From DATEMK01 sp035275625 (lineage in GTDB: Bacteria; Bacteroidota; Bacteroidia; AKYH767-A; OLB10): a stretch of 14,453 bases of DNA. Position 1 is the stretch's first letter, and the number at the start of each line of letters is the position of its first letter. Below are positions 1 to 7,121 of this stretch, one piece after another. Position numbers and translations under genes: made by a program. The notes below the pieces were generated by a model. The model ran no database searches and had not been told where the DNA came from. It saw nothing but the letters and a program-made list of their open reading frames with translations. Where the stretch lies: the NCBI GenBank assembly GCA_035275625.1, contig DATEMK010000196.1, positions 1 through 14,453 on the forward strand. Direction: 5' to 3'.

Positions 1-2
1 AA

Positions 3-92
3 ATAGATGTTTCCCGTTTTTCGCAGGGGATTTATTTTGTGGAGGTACAATCGGGAGAAAAGATTGTTAGAGGTAAGTTTTTGAAAGAATAA
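3..92 (+). CDS. C-terminal end of a T9SS-secreted protein (partial, 5' end outside window)
   Basis: The reading frame is open from the left edge and ends at TAA 90-92. The 29 visible residues contain SRFSQGIYFVEVQSGEK and then a short basic tail ending GKFLKE. The pattern 'S.GIYFV.V..G...V.GKF.K.' is the last part of the type A C-terminal sorting domain, which directs cargo through the Bacteroidetes type IX secretion system and is normally removed at the cell surface. What the mature protein does cannot be told, because only the sorting signal is in the window. The larger gene at 664-4929 ends in the same kind of domain, so this is a stretch of neighbouring T9SS cargo genes. I am sure of the domain type but cannot say anything about the passenger. 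Confidence 0.82.
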   Translation: MDVSRFSQGIYFVEVQSGEKIVRGKFLKE

Positions 93-125
93 AAAAATTA
101 ATACCCTTTCTCAAGGTTCCGCAAA

Positions 126-140
126 CAGAAACTATTTTTT
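126..140 (+). repeat. 15-base repeat, copy 1 (CAGAAACTATTTTTT)
   Basis: This 15-mer lies 34 bases after the stop of the first T9SS gene and recurs exactly at 4946-4960, 17 bases after the stop of the second. It has no obvious dyad symmetry of its own. It could be a shared 3'-end element or a chance match in AT-rich DNA. The rest of the gap from 93 to 235 shows no clear promoter match. Confidence 0.4.
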
Positions 141-187
141 AAGCTTTTCGTACTAAACTACTAATTTATTACAGTTTAAAAATTAAG

Positions 188-204
188 CGCACAAAAAAAG
201 TGCG
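188..204. other. Small hairpin upstream of the exported-protein gene
   Basis: CGCAC (188-192) and GTGCG (200-204) are perfect inverted repeats around an A7 loop. No run of T follows on the + strand, so this is not a good intrinsic terminator in that direction. On the - strand it is followed, after CTTAA, by a short T run, but no - strand gene ends here. The 3' arm contains a GTG that opens the frame of the following gene. That argues against GTG 200 as the start, since it would be buried in the stem. Confidence 0.35.
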
Positions 205-235
205 GTTTGCTGATTATTTAACCATCATACTCTTT

Positions 236-625
236 ATGAAACCTATTTTAACAGGAGTTCCAATTGCGGTTTTAATGCTGTTCATACTTGGCTCTTATCC
301 CTTATTTGCGCAACAACAAAATTCAGCGGCTCAGTCTGTTCACACCAAAAAGATGGAGCTGAAAATAACAGGCGACATTCAGGCAAATGATCTTGTCAAA
401 ATAGATAATGCATTGGCAGGATATGCAGGAAAAATTATAAGCCATGAATACAGCACAGCTAAAAACAGGTTGTTTGTTTTTATTAGCGATAAAACAGACC
501 CTGTTGATATTTTGCAAATATTAAAAAGGAATGGTATCAAAGCGGGTTATCGCGATGATGACAATGGTTATGTAACACTTGAACCTGACGGACGAACTAC
601 ACGAAAACTTTATTTCAAAGAATGA
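236..625 (+). CDS. Small exported protein with a possible HMA-like ferredoxin fold
   Basis: I place the start at ATG 236 (129 residues). It begins directly with a good signal peptide: MK, a hydrophobic core (residues 8-24) and a likely cleavage after LFAQ. An in-frame GTG at 200 would only add 12 residues before that signal. The mature part (about 40-129) has alternating strand and helix character: MELKITG, a helix around 50-66, strands around 67-73 and 77-84, a helix DPVDILQILKRNG (88-100), then IKAGY. This resembles the beta-alpha-beta-beta-alpha-beta order of heavy-metal-associated domains, but the metal-binding CxxC is absent, so metal binding is not supported. I do not recognise a named family. 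The stop TGA 623-625 overlaps an ATG at 622, the first in-frame ATG of the next gene, so the two may be co-transcribed. A role beside the secreted protein is only inference. Confidence 0.7.
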   Translation: MKPILTGVPIAVLMLFILGSYPLFAQQQNSAAQSVHTKKMELKITGDIQANDLVKIDNALAGYAGKIISHEYSTAKNRLFVFISDKTDPVDILQILKRNGIKAGYRDDDNGYVTLEPDGRTTRKLYFKE

Positions 626-663
626 TTTTTTTTAATTGTCAAATTAACCCAACAAACGCTATT

Positions 664-3600
664 ATGATTCTTTTATCCGAAACCAGGCGAAAAATAAAAT
701 TCAATCCCAGCTATTGTTTTTTTCTTATTGCATTTTTTATCCATACAAAAGTTTACAGTCAAAATCCGACTGATAATTGCAGCACTAACGTTACTGCTTT
801 GACAGTAGGTTGTTCCTGCCAGAAAATTAACTGGGATATCGGAACTAATGCCGGTACAACAGGCGCGTGCGGTGGAACGGGTGAAGACGGCTGGGGATGG
901 TTCACTGCTACTTCCACGTCCACTACGGTGAGTTACACTAATAGCAATCGTGATGCTGTTTTATATGTTTATGCAGATAATGGTTCATCGTGCAGCGGAC
1001 TTTCTGCGGCTACAACTGTTCCGGCAGGAGGCTGTGTAAATGCTGTAAATGGAACCGGTACTGAAACTTTAGTAGTCACCACTATTATAGGCAACAGGTA
1101 TTATGTAAGAGTTGTACGGTTATCAGGAACAAGCCAGGACATGGATGGAGAAATTTGTGTTTTCAATACAACTCCGTCACCACCATCAAACAATGAACCA
1201 TGCACAGCCATTGATTTAGGAATACCGACTACAACCTGCTCTTATTCATCCTATACAAATTGCGGAGCCACAGCATCAACAGGCAGATTTGCCAATCCGA
1301 CATGCGCTAATTATTCAGGAGGTGATGTATGGTTTAAAGTAACCATTCCGGCATCAGGACAGTTAACCGTTAACAGCACTACCGGGTTTATGACTGATGG
1401 CGGAATGGCAATATATAGTGCTGCCAATAGCTTATGCACGGATACATTAATAGAAATTTCATGTGACGATAACTCCGGTTCAGGTAGTATGCCAATGCTT
1501 ACAATTGCACAGCCACCGGGGGCTGTTGTTTTTATTCGCTTTTGGGAAAATGGCAATAATAATAATGGAACTTTTAATTTATGCATTCAAGATCCCTGTG
1601 GAGCGGGTTCAGCGCCTGCCAATGATAATCCCTGTTCGGCAACTACTATAACGCCTGGAATTTCGTGCAGCTACTCCACTTACAACACGAATTGTGCAAC
1701 AGGAACTGCAGGCATACCGAATCCTGCCTGTGGTAATTACCAGGGTGGTGATGTTTGGTTTAAGGTTACAGTACCGGCTTCAGGCCAATTAATTCTTGAC
1801 ACGGACGTAGGAAATATCCTGGATGGGGCCATGGCTTTATATACTGCACCCACTTGCAGCAGTGCAGCTTTTACGGAAGTATATTGTGATGATGACGGAA
1901 GCAATAATGGGCTGATGCCCTATATAGCAGTTGTGCAGCCGGCCGGCACGGTATTATATATCCGTTTTTGGGATAATGGAAATGATTCTAAAGGAACATT
2001 TAAATTATGTGTTTACGATCCCTGCCCGAGTGGTGCGGGAACTCCGGCAAATAACCTGCCTTGCAATGCGATATTTTTACCATTTGGAATTTATATTTCA
2101 GGAAATAATGAATGTTCCAATAATACCGGGGAACCTTCCGCTCCCTCCTGTTTTAGCACCGGATCAGTAAATTCAGTCTGGTATAAATTCATTGCAACTT
2201 CCGCTTGTGCGAAAATAAAAACCAATGTCGGTACTATTGCAAATACCCAGGTTGCTGTTTATTCCGGCACGTGCGGAAGCGGCATGACCATGCTTTCCGG
2301 TGCGTGTAATAATGATGTAACACCTTGCACAGGAGGTTATACCTATTCATACTCACAATTAGATCTGACCGGATTAACTACCGGAACAACCTATTATATA
2401 ATGGTTGATGGAAGAGGAAATAATGTAGGTTCATTTTCTATCATTATAATAAATGGTTGCGGGAGCGCTCTTCCACCGGTCCAGGGACAGGATTGCGGGT
2501 TACCAAATCTTATATGTAACGATACAATTATAGTAGCCAATCCGGGTTACCAGGCAGTGGGAAATATTTGCGACTATGGGGCTCCGAGCCCATGTACCGG
2601 TGGGACTGCAGGATGCAATAACTGCGCAACTTCGTGTATGTGTACCGGTGAGCGGGGTTCTGTTTGGTACACTATAAATATTACCGGGAGTGGTGATCTG
2701 GAGTTTTGGATTGTTCCAAATGATTACCCGGCTTCTTCTCCTGAAACAGATTATGATTTTGCTTTATATGGTCCAAATCCTTCCTGCGGAAATCTGAATA
2801 ATCCTGTAAGGTGTGATTGGGATCCTAACGGAGTAACAGGTGTATATGGAGCTGCTGATAATACCGCTCCTCCGGGATACGGAGGAAATAGCAATGCATT
2901 CAGGCAAAAGGTTATAGCAACCGCAGGCGAAACATACCTGTTGAATATAAGCAATTACACAAACAGTACATCCGGATTTATGCTCGTTATTAACCAGGGC
3001 GCAGGAACCGGCACAATTGCAACAACGGTTGGCGCGGGAGGCACAGTTATCTGGACAGGAGCAGTGAACACGAATTGGTTTGACGTGAATAATTGGGGTG
3101 GCTGCCAGATTCCCGATTGCCAGGTGAATGTTGTGATACCGGGTTTTCCAAATAATCAGCCATTGATTTCGGGACAAAATGCAAGCTGCAGAAGCATGAA
3201 TATAAATATCGGAGCAAGTTTAACAATCAATCCAAATTTGCAGTTAATGGTTTGTAATGACTATACGAACAGCGGGTCTTTTATTGCCGGAAATAATAGT
3301 CTTGTTTTATTCAGGGACACCTGCACCACTTGCCCGGGTGGAATAAATCATAATCAGATCATGACAGGAAATATGACTAACAGTAATAAATTCTGGAATG
3401 CTGAAGTATATAAGCCTTCGGGATTTAATGTTACAGCATTTCAGAATCTTGATATGGCGGGAAATTTTCTCGTAAGTGGAAATCCTTCTTTCGGTGGTAA
3501 TTTTAATGCAGCAAATCAATATCACAAAATCGCAGGAAATTTTACGATTGAATCCACTCCGCTGTTATCAACCTATACACCCGGAACAACGCTTGAATTT

Positions 3601-4929
3601 AATGGAACCGCTCAGACTTATTTAAACAGGGGGCAGCTGAATAGTGTGTTCATGAATCAGTCAGGCGCAGGAACATTAACTCTCCAGGATCACAACGGAA
3701 CGGAAGGCTGGATGCAAATTTCAAATACCGGAACGCTTACATTAACTTATGGAAAAATTATTGCCGCAACTATGGGAAATAACAGGGTGGATGTTTTTAA
3801 TCGAACTGCTGCTTCCGTTTCTGCGGGTAATCTCAACAGTTATGTTGAAGGCGCATTAAGAAGATACATGCCTAATGCTGGCGGAACAGGTTCTTATGAT
3901 TTCCCTGTGGGAACATCGCTCAGAGGTTACGAGCGTATCAACTTTAACATTACCTCAGCATTATCAAATACCGTTGATTACTGGACTGTTTATTTTGACA
4001 ATACCGCTCCGGCAACCAACACAGGAATGAATGTGGAATGTTCTGCCACCTATCATGCAGGCGGATTATTTGCTTTAAATCACGGTTTCTGGAATATTGA
4101 ATCGTCACCAGCTTCTCTTGGAAATGGAATAATGAATGTAACTAATTACAACAGGAGCTATTCAAACATGTTAGGTTCAGGATGGACAGTCATGTATGAT
4201 AATACGATCAATAACACTCCGGCAGACTGGTTGCTGAATCCATATCCTCCTTCACCCTGCATTGCTTCACCAGTAACAGCAGTTCAGCGAAACAGTTTAA
4301 GTGTGCCGGCATTATTTACGGGGAACCCTGTCTGGTTCGGAACTGCCCAGTCACAAACACCTTTACCGGTGGAGATTTTGTACCTGGAAGCTCAAAGTAA
4401 TACTTCAGACATCCTGTTAAGGTGGGCAACCGCTTCTGAAAAAAATAATAAAGGATTCGAGCTGCAAAGAACCCTCACACCTCCTGATAATTTTGAGAAG
4501 ATTGCATGGGCAGATGGTAACGGTTCCGTTTCAACCATTAGCTATTATGAATTTGAAGATAAAAATGTGGAAGAGGGAGTAAATTATTTTTATCGCTTAA
4601 AGCAAATAGATTTTAATGGAAAATCGGGTTATTCAAGGATTGTTTCAGGAAAAATAAATGGTGATAAATATGACTTCAAAATCATGCCTAATCCTTATTC
4701 AGGTTCCACTAACATTATTTATAAGCTAAAAGAAAATACTACAGTAAAAATCGAAGTATTTAATGCAATGGGGCAAAAAATCAAGACATTGGTTGATGGT
4801 ACCCAAAAAGAAGGAAGTTACCAATATAAGTTCAGTGCAAAACAATCGGGTTATTCAACAGGAGTTTATGATGTGAGGCTTTTTATTAACGGGCAGCTTA
4901 TTACTAAGCGAATTTTAGAAACGCAATAA
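664..4929 (+). CDS. Large multidomain T9SS-secreted surface/extracellular protein
   Basis: The protein has 1421 residues from ATG 664. An in-frame ATG at 622 overlaps the upstream stop (ATGA), but it would put 14 extra residues before the signal peptide, so I prefer 664. The signal peptide is basic (ETRRKIK), then hydrophobic (SYCFFLIAFFI), cut near KVYSQ (about residue 33). Next come Cys-rich beta-sandwich-like units: one at about 34-170, two close tandem copies (176-319 and 320-462, each with GGDVWFKV, IPASGQL or VPASGQL, and a late FIRFWENG or YIRFWDNG), a diverged copy (463-599, SVWYKF) and another at about 610-780 (SVWYTI). A WTGAVNTNWFDVNNW motif follows (797-811), a common Bacteroidetes surface-protein element, then a repetitive beta-rich region. 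LPVEIL (1234-1239) opens a fibronectin-like segment, and a type A sorting domain fills 1340-1421 (MPNPYSGSTN, a GVYDVRL strand, a basic end). It should be exported by Sec and T9SS and anchored or released outside the cell. No catalytic motif is visible; adhesion or ligand binding is a guess. Confidence 0.9.
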   Translation: MILLSETRRKIKFNPSYCFFLIAFFIHTKVYSQNPTDNCSTNVTALTVGCSCQKINWDIGTNAGTTGACGGTGEDGWGWFTATSTSTTVSYTNSNRDAVLYVYADNGSSCSGLSAATTVPAGGCVNAVNGTGTETLVVTTIIGNRYYVRVVRLSGTSQDMDGEICVFNTTPSPPSNNEPCTAIDLGIPTTTCSYSSYTNCGATASTGRFANPTCANYSGGDVWFKVTIPASGQLTVNSTTGFMTDGGMAIYSAANSLCTDTLIEISCDDNSGSGSMPMLTIAQPPGAVVFIRFWENGNNNNGTFNLCIQDPCGAGSAPANDNPCSATTITPGISCSYSTYNTNCATGTAGIPNPACGNYQGGDVWFKVTVPASGQLILDTDVGNILDGAMALYTAPTCSSAAFTEVYCDDDGSNNGLMPYIAVVQPAGTVLYIRFWDNGNDSKGTFKLCVYDPCPSGAGTPANNLPCNAIFLPFGIYISGNNECSNNTGEPSAPSCFSTGSVNSVWYKFIATSACAKIKTNVGTIANTQVAVYSGTCGSGMTMLSGACNNDVTPCTGGYTYSYSQLDLTGLTTGTTYYIMVDGRGNNVGSFSIIIINGCGSALPPVQGQDCGLPNLICNDTIIVANPGYQAVGNICDYGAPSPCTGGTAGCNNCATSCMCTGERGSVWYTINITGSGDLEFWIVPNDYPASSPETDYDFALYGPNPSCGNLNNPVRCDWDPNGVTGVYGAADNTAPPGYGGNSNAFRQKVIATAGETYLLNISNYTNSTSGFMLVINQGAGTGTIATTVGAGGTVIWTGAVNTNWFDVNNWGGCQIPDCQVNVVIPGFPNNQPLISGQNASCRSMNINIGASLTINPNLQLMVCNDYTNSGSFIAGNNSLVLFRDTCTTCPGGINHNQIMTGNMTNSNKFWNAEVYKPSGFNVTAFQNLDMAGNFLVSGNPSFGGNFNAANQYHKIAGNFTIESTPLLSTYTPGTTLEFNGTAQTYLNRGQLNSVFMNQSGAGTLTLQDHNGTEGWMQISNTGTLTLTYGKIIAATMGNNRVDVFNRTAASVSAGNLNSYVEGALRRYMPNAGGTGSYDFPVGTSLRGYERINFNITSALSNTVDYWTVYFDNTAPATNTGMNVECSATYHAGGLFALNHGFWNIESSPASLGNGIMNVTNYNRSYSNMLGSGWTVMYDNTINNTPADWLLNPYPPSPCIASPVTAVQRNSLSVPALFTGNPVWFGTAQSQTPLPVEILYLEAQSNTSDILLRWATASEKNNKGFELQRTLTPPDNFEKIAWADGNGSVSTISYYEFEDKNVEEGVNYFYRLKQIDFNGKSGYSRIVSGKINGDKYDFKIMPNPYSGSTNIIYKLKENTTVKIEVFNAMGQKIKTLVDGTQKEGSYQYKFSAKQSGYSTGVYDVRLFINGQLITKRILETQ
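1189..2049 (+). repeat. Tandem in-gene duplication of a ~143-residue domain
   Basis: Two adjacent coding units, 1189-1620 (144 codons) and 1621-2049 (143 codons), encode clearly similar domains. Shared landmarks are the opening N-(E/D)-x-PC, a CSYS(S/T)Y stretch, NPxCxNY, GGDVWFKVT(I/V)PASGQL, a CDD(N/D) acidic turn and a closing DPC. A third, more diverged unit starts at 2050 (NNLPCNA). Similarity is obvious in protein but not near-identical in DNA, so this is an old duplication within the secreted protein, not a recent repeat. Confidence 0.8.
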
Positions 4930-4945
4930 TCCGTTCTTAAGATAT

Positions 4946-4960
4946 CAGAAACTATTTTTT
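4946..4960 (+). repeat. 15-base repeat, copy 2 (CAGAAACTATTTTTT)
   Basis: An exact match to 126-140, located 17 bases after the stop of the large T9SS gene and 9 bases before the terminator hairpin. Both copies follow T9SS-cargo genes on the same strand. Confidence 0.4.
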
Positions 4961-4969
4961 GATTAAAAA

Positions 4970-4998
4970 AAAGAGGTTGTTTTTTTGACAACCTCTTT
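4970..4998 (-). terminator. Rho-independent terminator of ahcY, possibly bidirectional
   Basis: The arms AAAGAGGTTGT (4970-4980) and ACAACCTCTTT (4988-4998) are an 11-bp perfect inverted repeat around a 7-base loop. Read on the - strand, the stem is followed at once by a T tract, as expected for termination of ahcY, whose stop is at 5022-5024. Read on the + strand, the downstream sequence is CGTAAAAATTTTTATTT, a weaker T tract, so it may also stop transcription from the T9SS gene. This is the only convergent pair in the window with such a terminator. Confidence 0.87.
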
Positions 4999-5021
4999 CG
5001 TAAAAATTTTTATTTCAACTT

Positions 5022-6341
5022 TTAGTACCTGTAATAATCCGGCTTAAACGGACCGTTTTTCTGCACCCCGATATATTTTGCCTGCTCATCGGTTAAAGAG
5101 TCAAGCTCAACACCTATCTTCTTTAAATGCAGGCGTGCAACTTTTTCATCAAGATGTTTTGGCAAAGTATAAACTTTGTTTTCATACTTGCTGGTATTTG
5201 TCCAGAGTTCAAGCTGCGCCAATGTCTGGTTGGTAAAAGAGTTGCTCATAACAAAAGACGGATGTCCCATAGCACAACCAAGGTTCACCAGGCGTCCTTC
5301 GGCAAGAACGATGATGTCTTTGCCGTCAATTGTATATTTATCAACCTGGGGTTTTATTTCATCTTTTGTTTTACCATAATTTTTATTCAGCCATGCCATG
5401 TCAATTTCATTATCAAAGTGCCCGATGTTGCAAACAATGGCATTATGCTTCATTGACCTGAAATGGCGTTCAGAAATAATGTTAAAGTTTCCGGTAGCGG
5501 TCACTACAAGGTCGGCTTCTTTTACTGCATCATCCATCTTTTTTACTTCGTAGCCTTCCATGGCAGCCTGCAGAGCGCAGATAGGATCAATTTCGGTAAC
5601 GATGACACGGACTTTTGCTTCTTTCAATGATTCGGCTGAACCTTTTCCAACATCACCAAAACCTGCCACCACAGCCACTTTACCTGCAAGCATCAGGTCA
5701 GTAGCCCTGCGAATGGCATCCACCAATGATTCGCGGCAACCGTACTTATTATCGAATTTAGATTTGGTAACTGAATCGTTTACATTAATTGCAGGAATCG
5801 GAAGTGTTCCTTTTTCCATACGCTCATATAAACGGTGTACACCTGTTGTAGTTTCTTCGCTCAATCCTTTCACACCTGAAATCAGTTCAGGATATTTATC
5901 AAAAACCATGTTGGTTAAATCACCTCCGTCATCAAGAATCATGTTTAAAGGTTTTCTGTCTTCGCCAAAAAATAAGGTTTGTTCAATGCACCAGTCAAAA
6001 TCTTCAGCATTCATCCCCTTCCATGCATATACAGAAATACCCGCAGCAGCAATGGCAGCAGCAGCATGGTCCTGGGTTGAAAAAATATTGCACGATGACC
6101 AGGTAACTTCAGCGCCAAGCTCTTTTAAGGTTTCGATTAAAACCGCAGTCTGGATGGTCATATGGAGGCATCCGGCTATGCGGGCGCCTTTGAGAGGTTT
6201 TGCTTTTCCAAACTCCTCGCGCAGAGCCATTAAGCCCGGCATTTCCGCTTCGGCTAATTTGATTTCTTTACGTCCCCATTCCGCTAAAGAAATATCTTTT
6301 ACTTTGTATTTCACGAATTTTTCTACTGTTGTATTTGACAT
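5022..6341 (-). CDS. ahcY: Adenosylhomocysteinase (S-adenosyl-L-homocysteine hydrolase)
   Basis: This 439-residue cytoplasmic enzyme reversibly hydrolyses S-adenosylhomocysteine to adenosine and homocysteine, using tightly bound NAD. It removes the product inhibitor of methyltransferases in the methyl cycle. Family signature 1 is visible as SCNIFSTQDHAAAAI (residues 83-97). Signature 2, the NAD-binding glycine-rich loop, is GKVAVVAGFGDVGKGSA (220-236). Further hallmarks are LDDGGDLT (136-143), NVNDSVTKSKFDN (186-198), ATGN (282-285), CNIGHFDNEID (304-314), AMGHPSFVMSNSF (357-369) and the C-terminal KPDYYRY, which reaches into the neighbouring subunit's NAD site. Length and both ends match the family. 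The start ATG at 6341 sits 17 bases downstream of an excellent promoter. It is a stand-alone transcription unit, divergent from the phosphopantetheinyl transferase gene and convergent with the T9SS gene. Nothing is anomalous. Confidence 0.98.
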   Translation of the reverse strand: MSNTTVEKFVKYKVKDISLAEWGRKEIKLAEAEMPGLMALREEFGKAKPLKGARIAGCLHMTIQTAVLIETLKELGAEVTWSSCNIFSTQDHAAAAIAAAGISVYAWKGMNAEDFDWCIEQTLFFGEDRKPLNMILDDGGDLTNMVFDKYPELISGVKGLSEETTTGVHRLYERMEKGTLPIPAINVNDSVTKSKFDNKYGCRESLVDAIRRATDLMLAGKVAVVAGFGDVGKGSAESLKEAKVRVIVTEIDPICALQAAMEGYEVKKMDDAVKEADLVVTATGNFNIISERHFRSMKHNAIVCNIGHFDNEIDMAWLNKNYGKTKDEIKPQVDKYTIDGKDIIVLAEGRLVNLGCAMGHPSFVMSNSFTNQTLAQLELWTNTSKYENKVYTLPKHLDEKVARLHLKKIGVELDSLTDEQAKYIGVQKNGPFKPDYYRY

Positions 6342-6358
6342 TTTTGTTGATTTTTGTG

Positions 6359-6389
6359 CAAAGATATTTAATTAGGGTTTAACAGGCAA
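6359..6389 (-). promoter_or_regulatory. Bacteroidetes-type sigma-70 promoter for ahcY
   Basis: On the - strand, TATCTTTG (6366 down to 6359) matches the Bacteroidetes -7 consensus TAnnTTTG exactly. TTG (6389-6387) lies 20 bases upstream, the usual place of the -33 element. The start codon of ahcY is only 17 bases beyond the -7 box, so the 5' leader should be about 10-12 bases, with no Shine-Dalgarno sequence visible. Confidence 0.78.
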
Positions 6390-6417
6390 ATTGCATCAAC
6401 AAAATACGAATAAGGCG

Positions 6418-7056
6418 ATGCCATTATTGTACGATAAACAAATTTCTGAACAAAGCCGGATTTGTATTTGGGAAATTAATGAATCGCCTGAAGAACTTTT
6501 ACAAATGGGCAGGATTACAATGGATGAATTGGAACAAGCAGGAAAAAAAACGCTTAAGCGCCAGCTGGAATGGTTAACCACCAGGTTTCTTTTAAAGCAA
6601 ATGTTAAGTGCAGATGAACAAATTGAGCTGTTTTATGATGAATATGGAAAGCCGCATTTAAAAGGACACAAAGAACATATTTCAATTTCACATACAAAAC
6701 AATTTGTTGCGGTTATTTCACACAATTTTAAGCGGGTCGGAATTGACATTGAGATTGTGACGCCAAGAATTGAAAAAATCAGCCACAGGTTTTTAAGTAG
6801 AAAAGAACTGGAATGGACAAAAGAAAATTATTCTCTTGAAAAACTATTTATTGTTTGGGGAGCCAAAGAAAGCGCTTTTAAAATTTATTCAGCCGGGGGA
6901 ATAGAATTCAAAGAAATGCTGGAAGTAAATCCGTTCAATTATGCAGTTAAGGGAGCGACCCTGATAACACTTGATAAAAATAATGTAACTTGCGCATATC
7001 CTGTCTGGTGGGAGCATCTTGGAAGGATCATGTTAGTATATGCGATGGAGAATTAA
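6418..7056 (+). CDS. 4'-phosphopantetheinyl transferase superfamily protein
   Basis: This enzyme type moves the phosphopantetheine arm of CoA onto a serine of acyl- or peptidyl-carrier proteins. I choose ATG 6418 (212 residues), which begins MPLLYDKQI like many Bacteroidetes homologues; a TTG at 6391 would add nine residues and overlap the ahcY promoter. The superfamily motifs are present: HISISHTKQFVAVI (about 87-99, substrate-binding region), GIDIE (108-112, Mg-binding Asp and Glu) and WGAKESAFK (147-155, the W-x-x-KE-x-x-K motif). At over 200 residues it is closer to the two-lobed Sfp/AcpT type than to the ~120-residue AcpS. No PKS or NRPS gene is in the window, so the target is probably a fatty-acid or aryl-polyene type carrier protein elsewhere, which is inference. 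It may be co-transcribed with the GGGP-synthase gene 65 bases downstream. Confidence 0.92.
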   Translation: MPLLYDKQISEQSRICIWEINESPEELLQMGRITMDELEQAGKKTLKRQLEWLTTRFLLKQMLSADEQIELFYDEYGKPHLKGHKEHISISHTKQFVAVISHNFKRVGIDIEIVTPRIEKISHRFLSRKELEWTKENYSLEKLFIVWGAKESAFKIYSAGGIEFKEMLEVNPFNYAVKGATLITLDKNNVTCAYPVWWEHLGRIMLVYAMEN

Positions 7057-7070
7057 GAATTAAAAATTGA

Positions 7071-7087
7071 TCCCTCTTCAGGAGGGA
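7071..7087 (+). other. Small hairpin between the PPTase and GGGPS genes
   Basis: TCCCTC (7071-7076) and GAGGGA (7082-7087) form a 6-bp stem with a 5-base loop, 14 bases after the PPTase stop. No T tract follows on the + strand, so it is not a typical terminator for the upstream gene. It could be an mRNA-processing or stability element in a two-gene transcript, or have no role. Confidence 0.3.
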
Positions 7088-7121
7088 TAAGATCGATCCA
7101 CAAACGTTAAACCTTACACCC

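Noticed and set aside
188..204. The hairpin as an intrinsic terminator for the first T9SS gene
   Set aside because: It is nearly 100 bases after the stop and no T tract follows on the + strand.
236..625. The small exported protein as a heavy-metal-binding HMA protein
   Set aside because: The strand/helix order is suggestive, but there is no CxxC or other clear metal-binding motif, so I kept only a fold-level suggestion.
1189..2049. The in-gene tandem copies as a mobile or CRISPR-like repeat
   Set aside because: The copies are in frame, about 430 bases long and diverged in DNA, which fits protein-domain duplication and not a repeat array.
2764..3177. A 137-codon open frame on the - strand within the large T9SS gene
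   Set aside because: It lies entirely opposite a well-supported coding region; its Cys/Ile/Ser-rich translation looks like reverse complement of Asn/Gly/Thr-rich coding sequence and has no domain or start context.
5560..6375. A 271-codon open frame on the + strand, opposite ahcY
   Set aside because: It is fully antisense to the highly conserved ahcY, its translation shows no recognisable domain, and long antisense frames are common opposite conserved genes of this codon bias.
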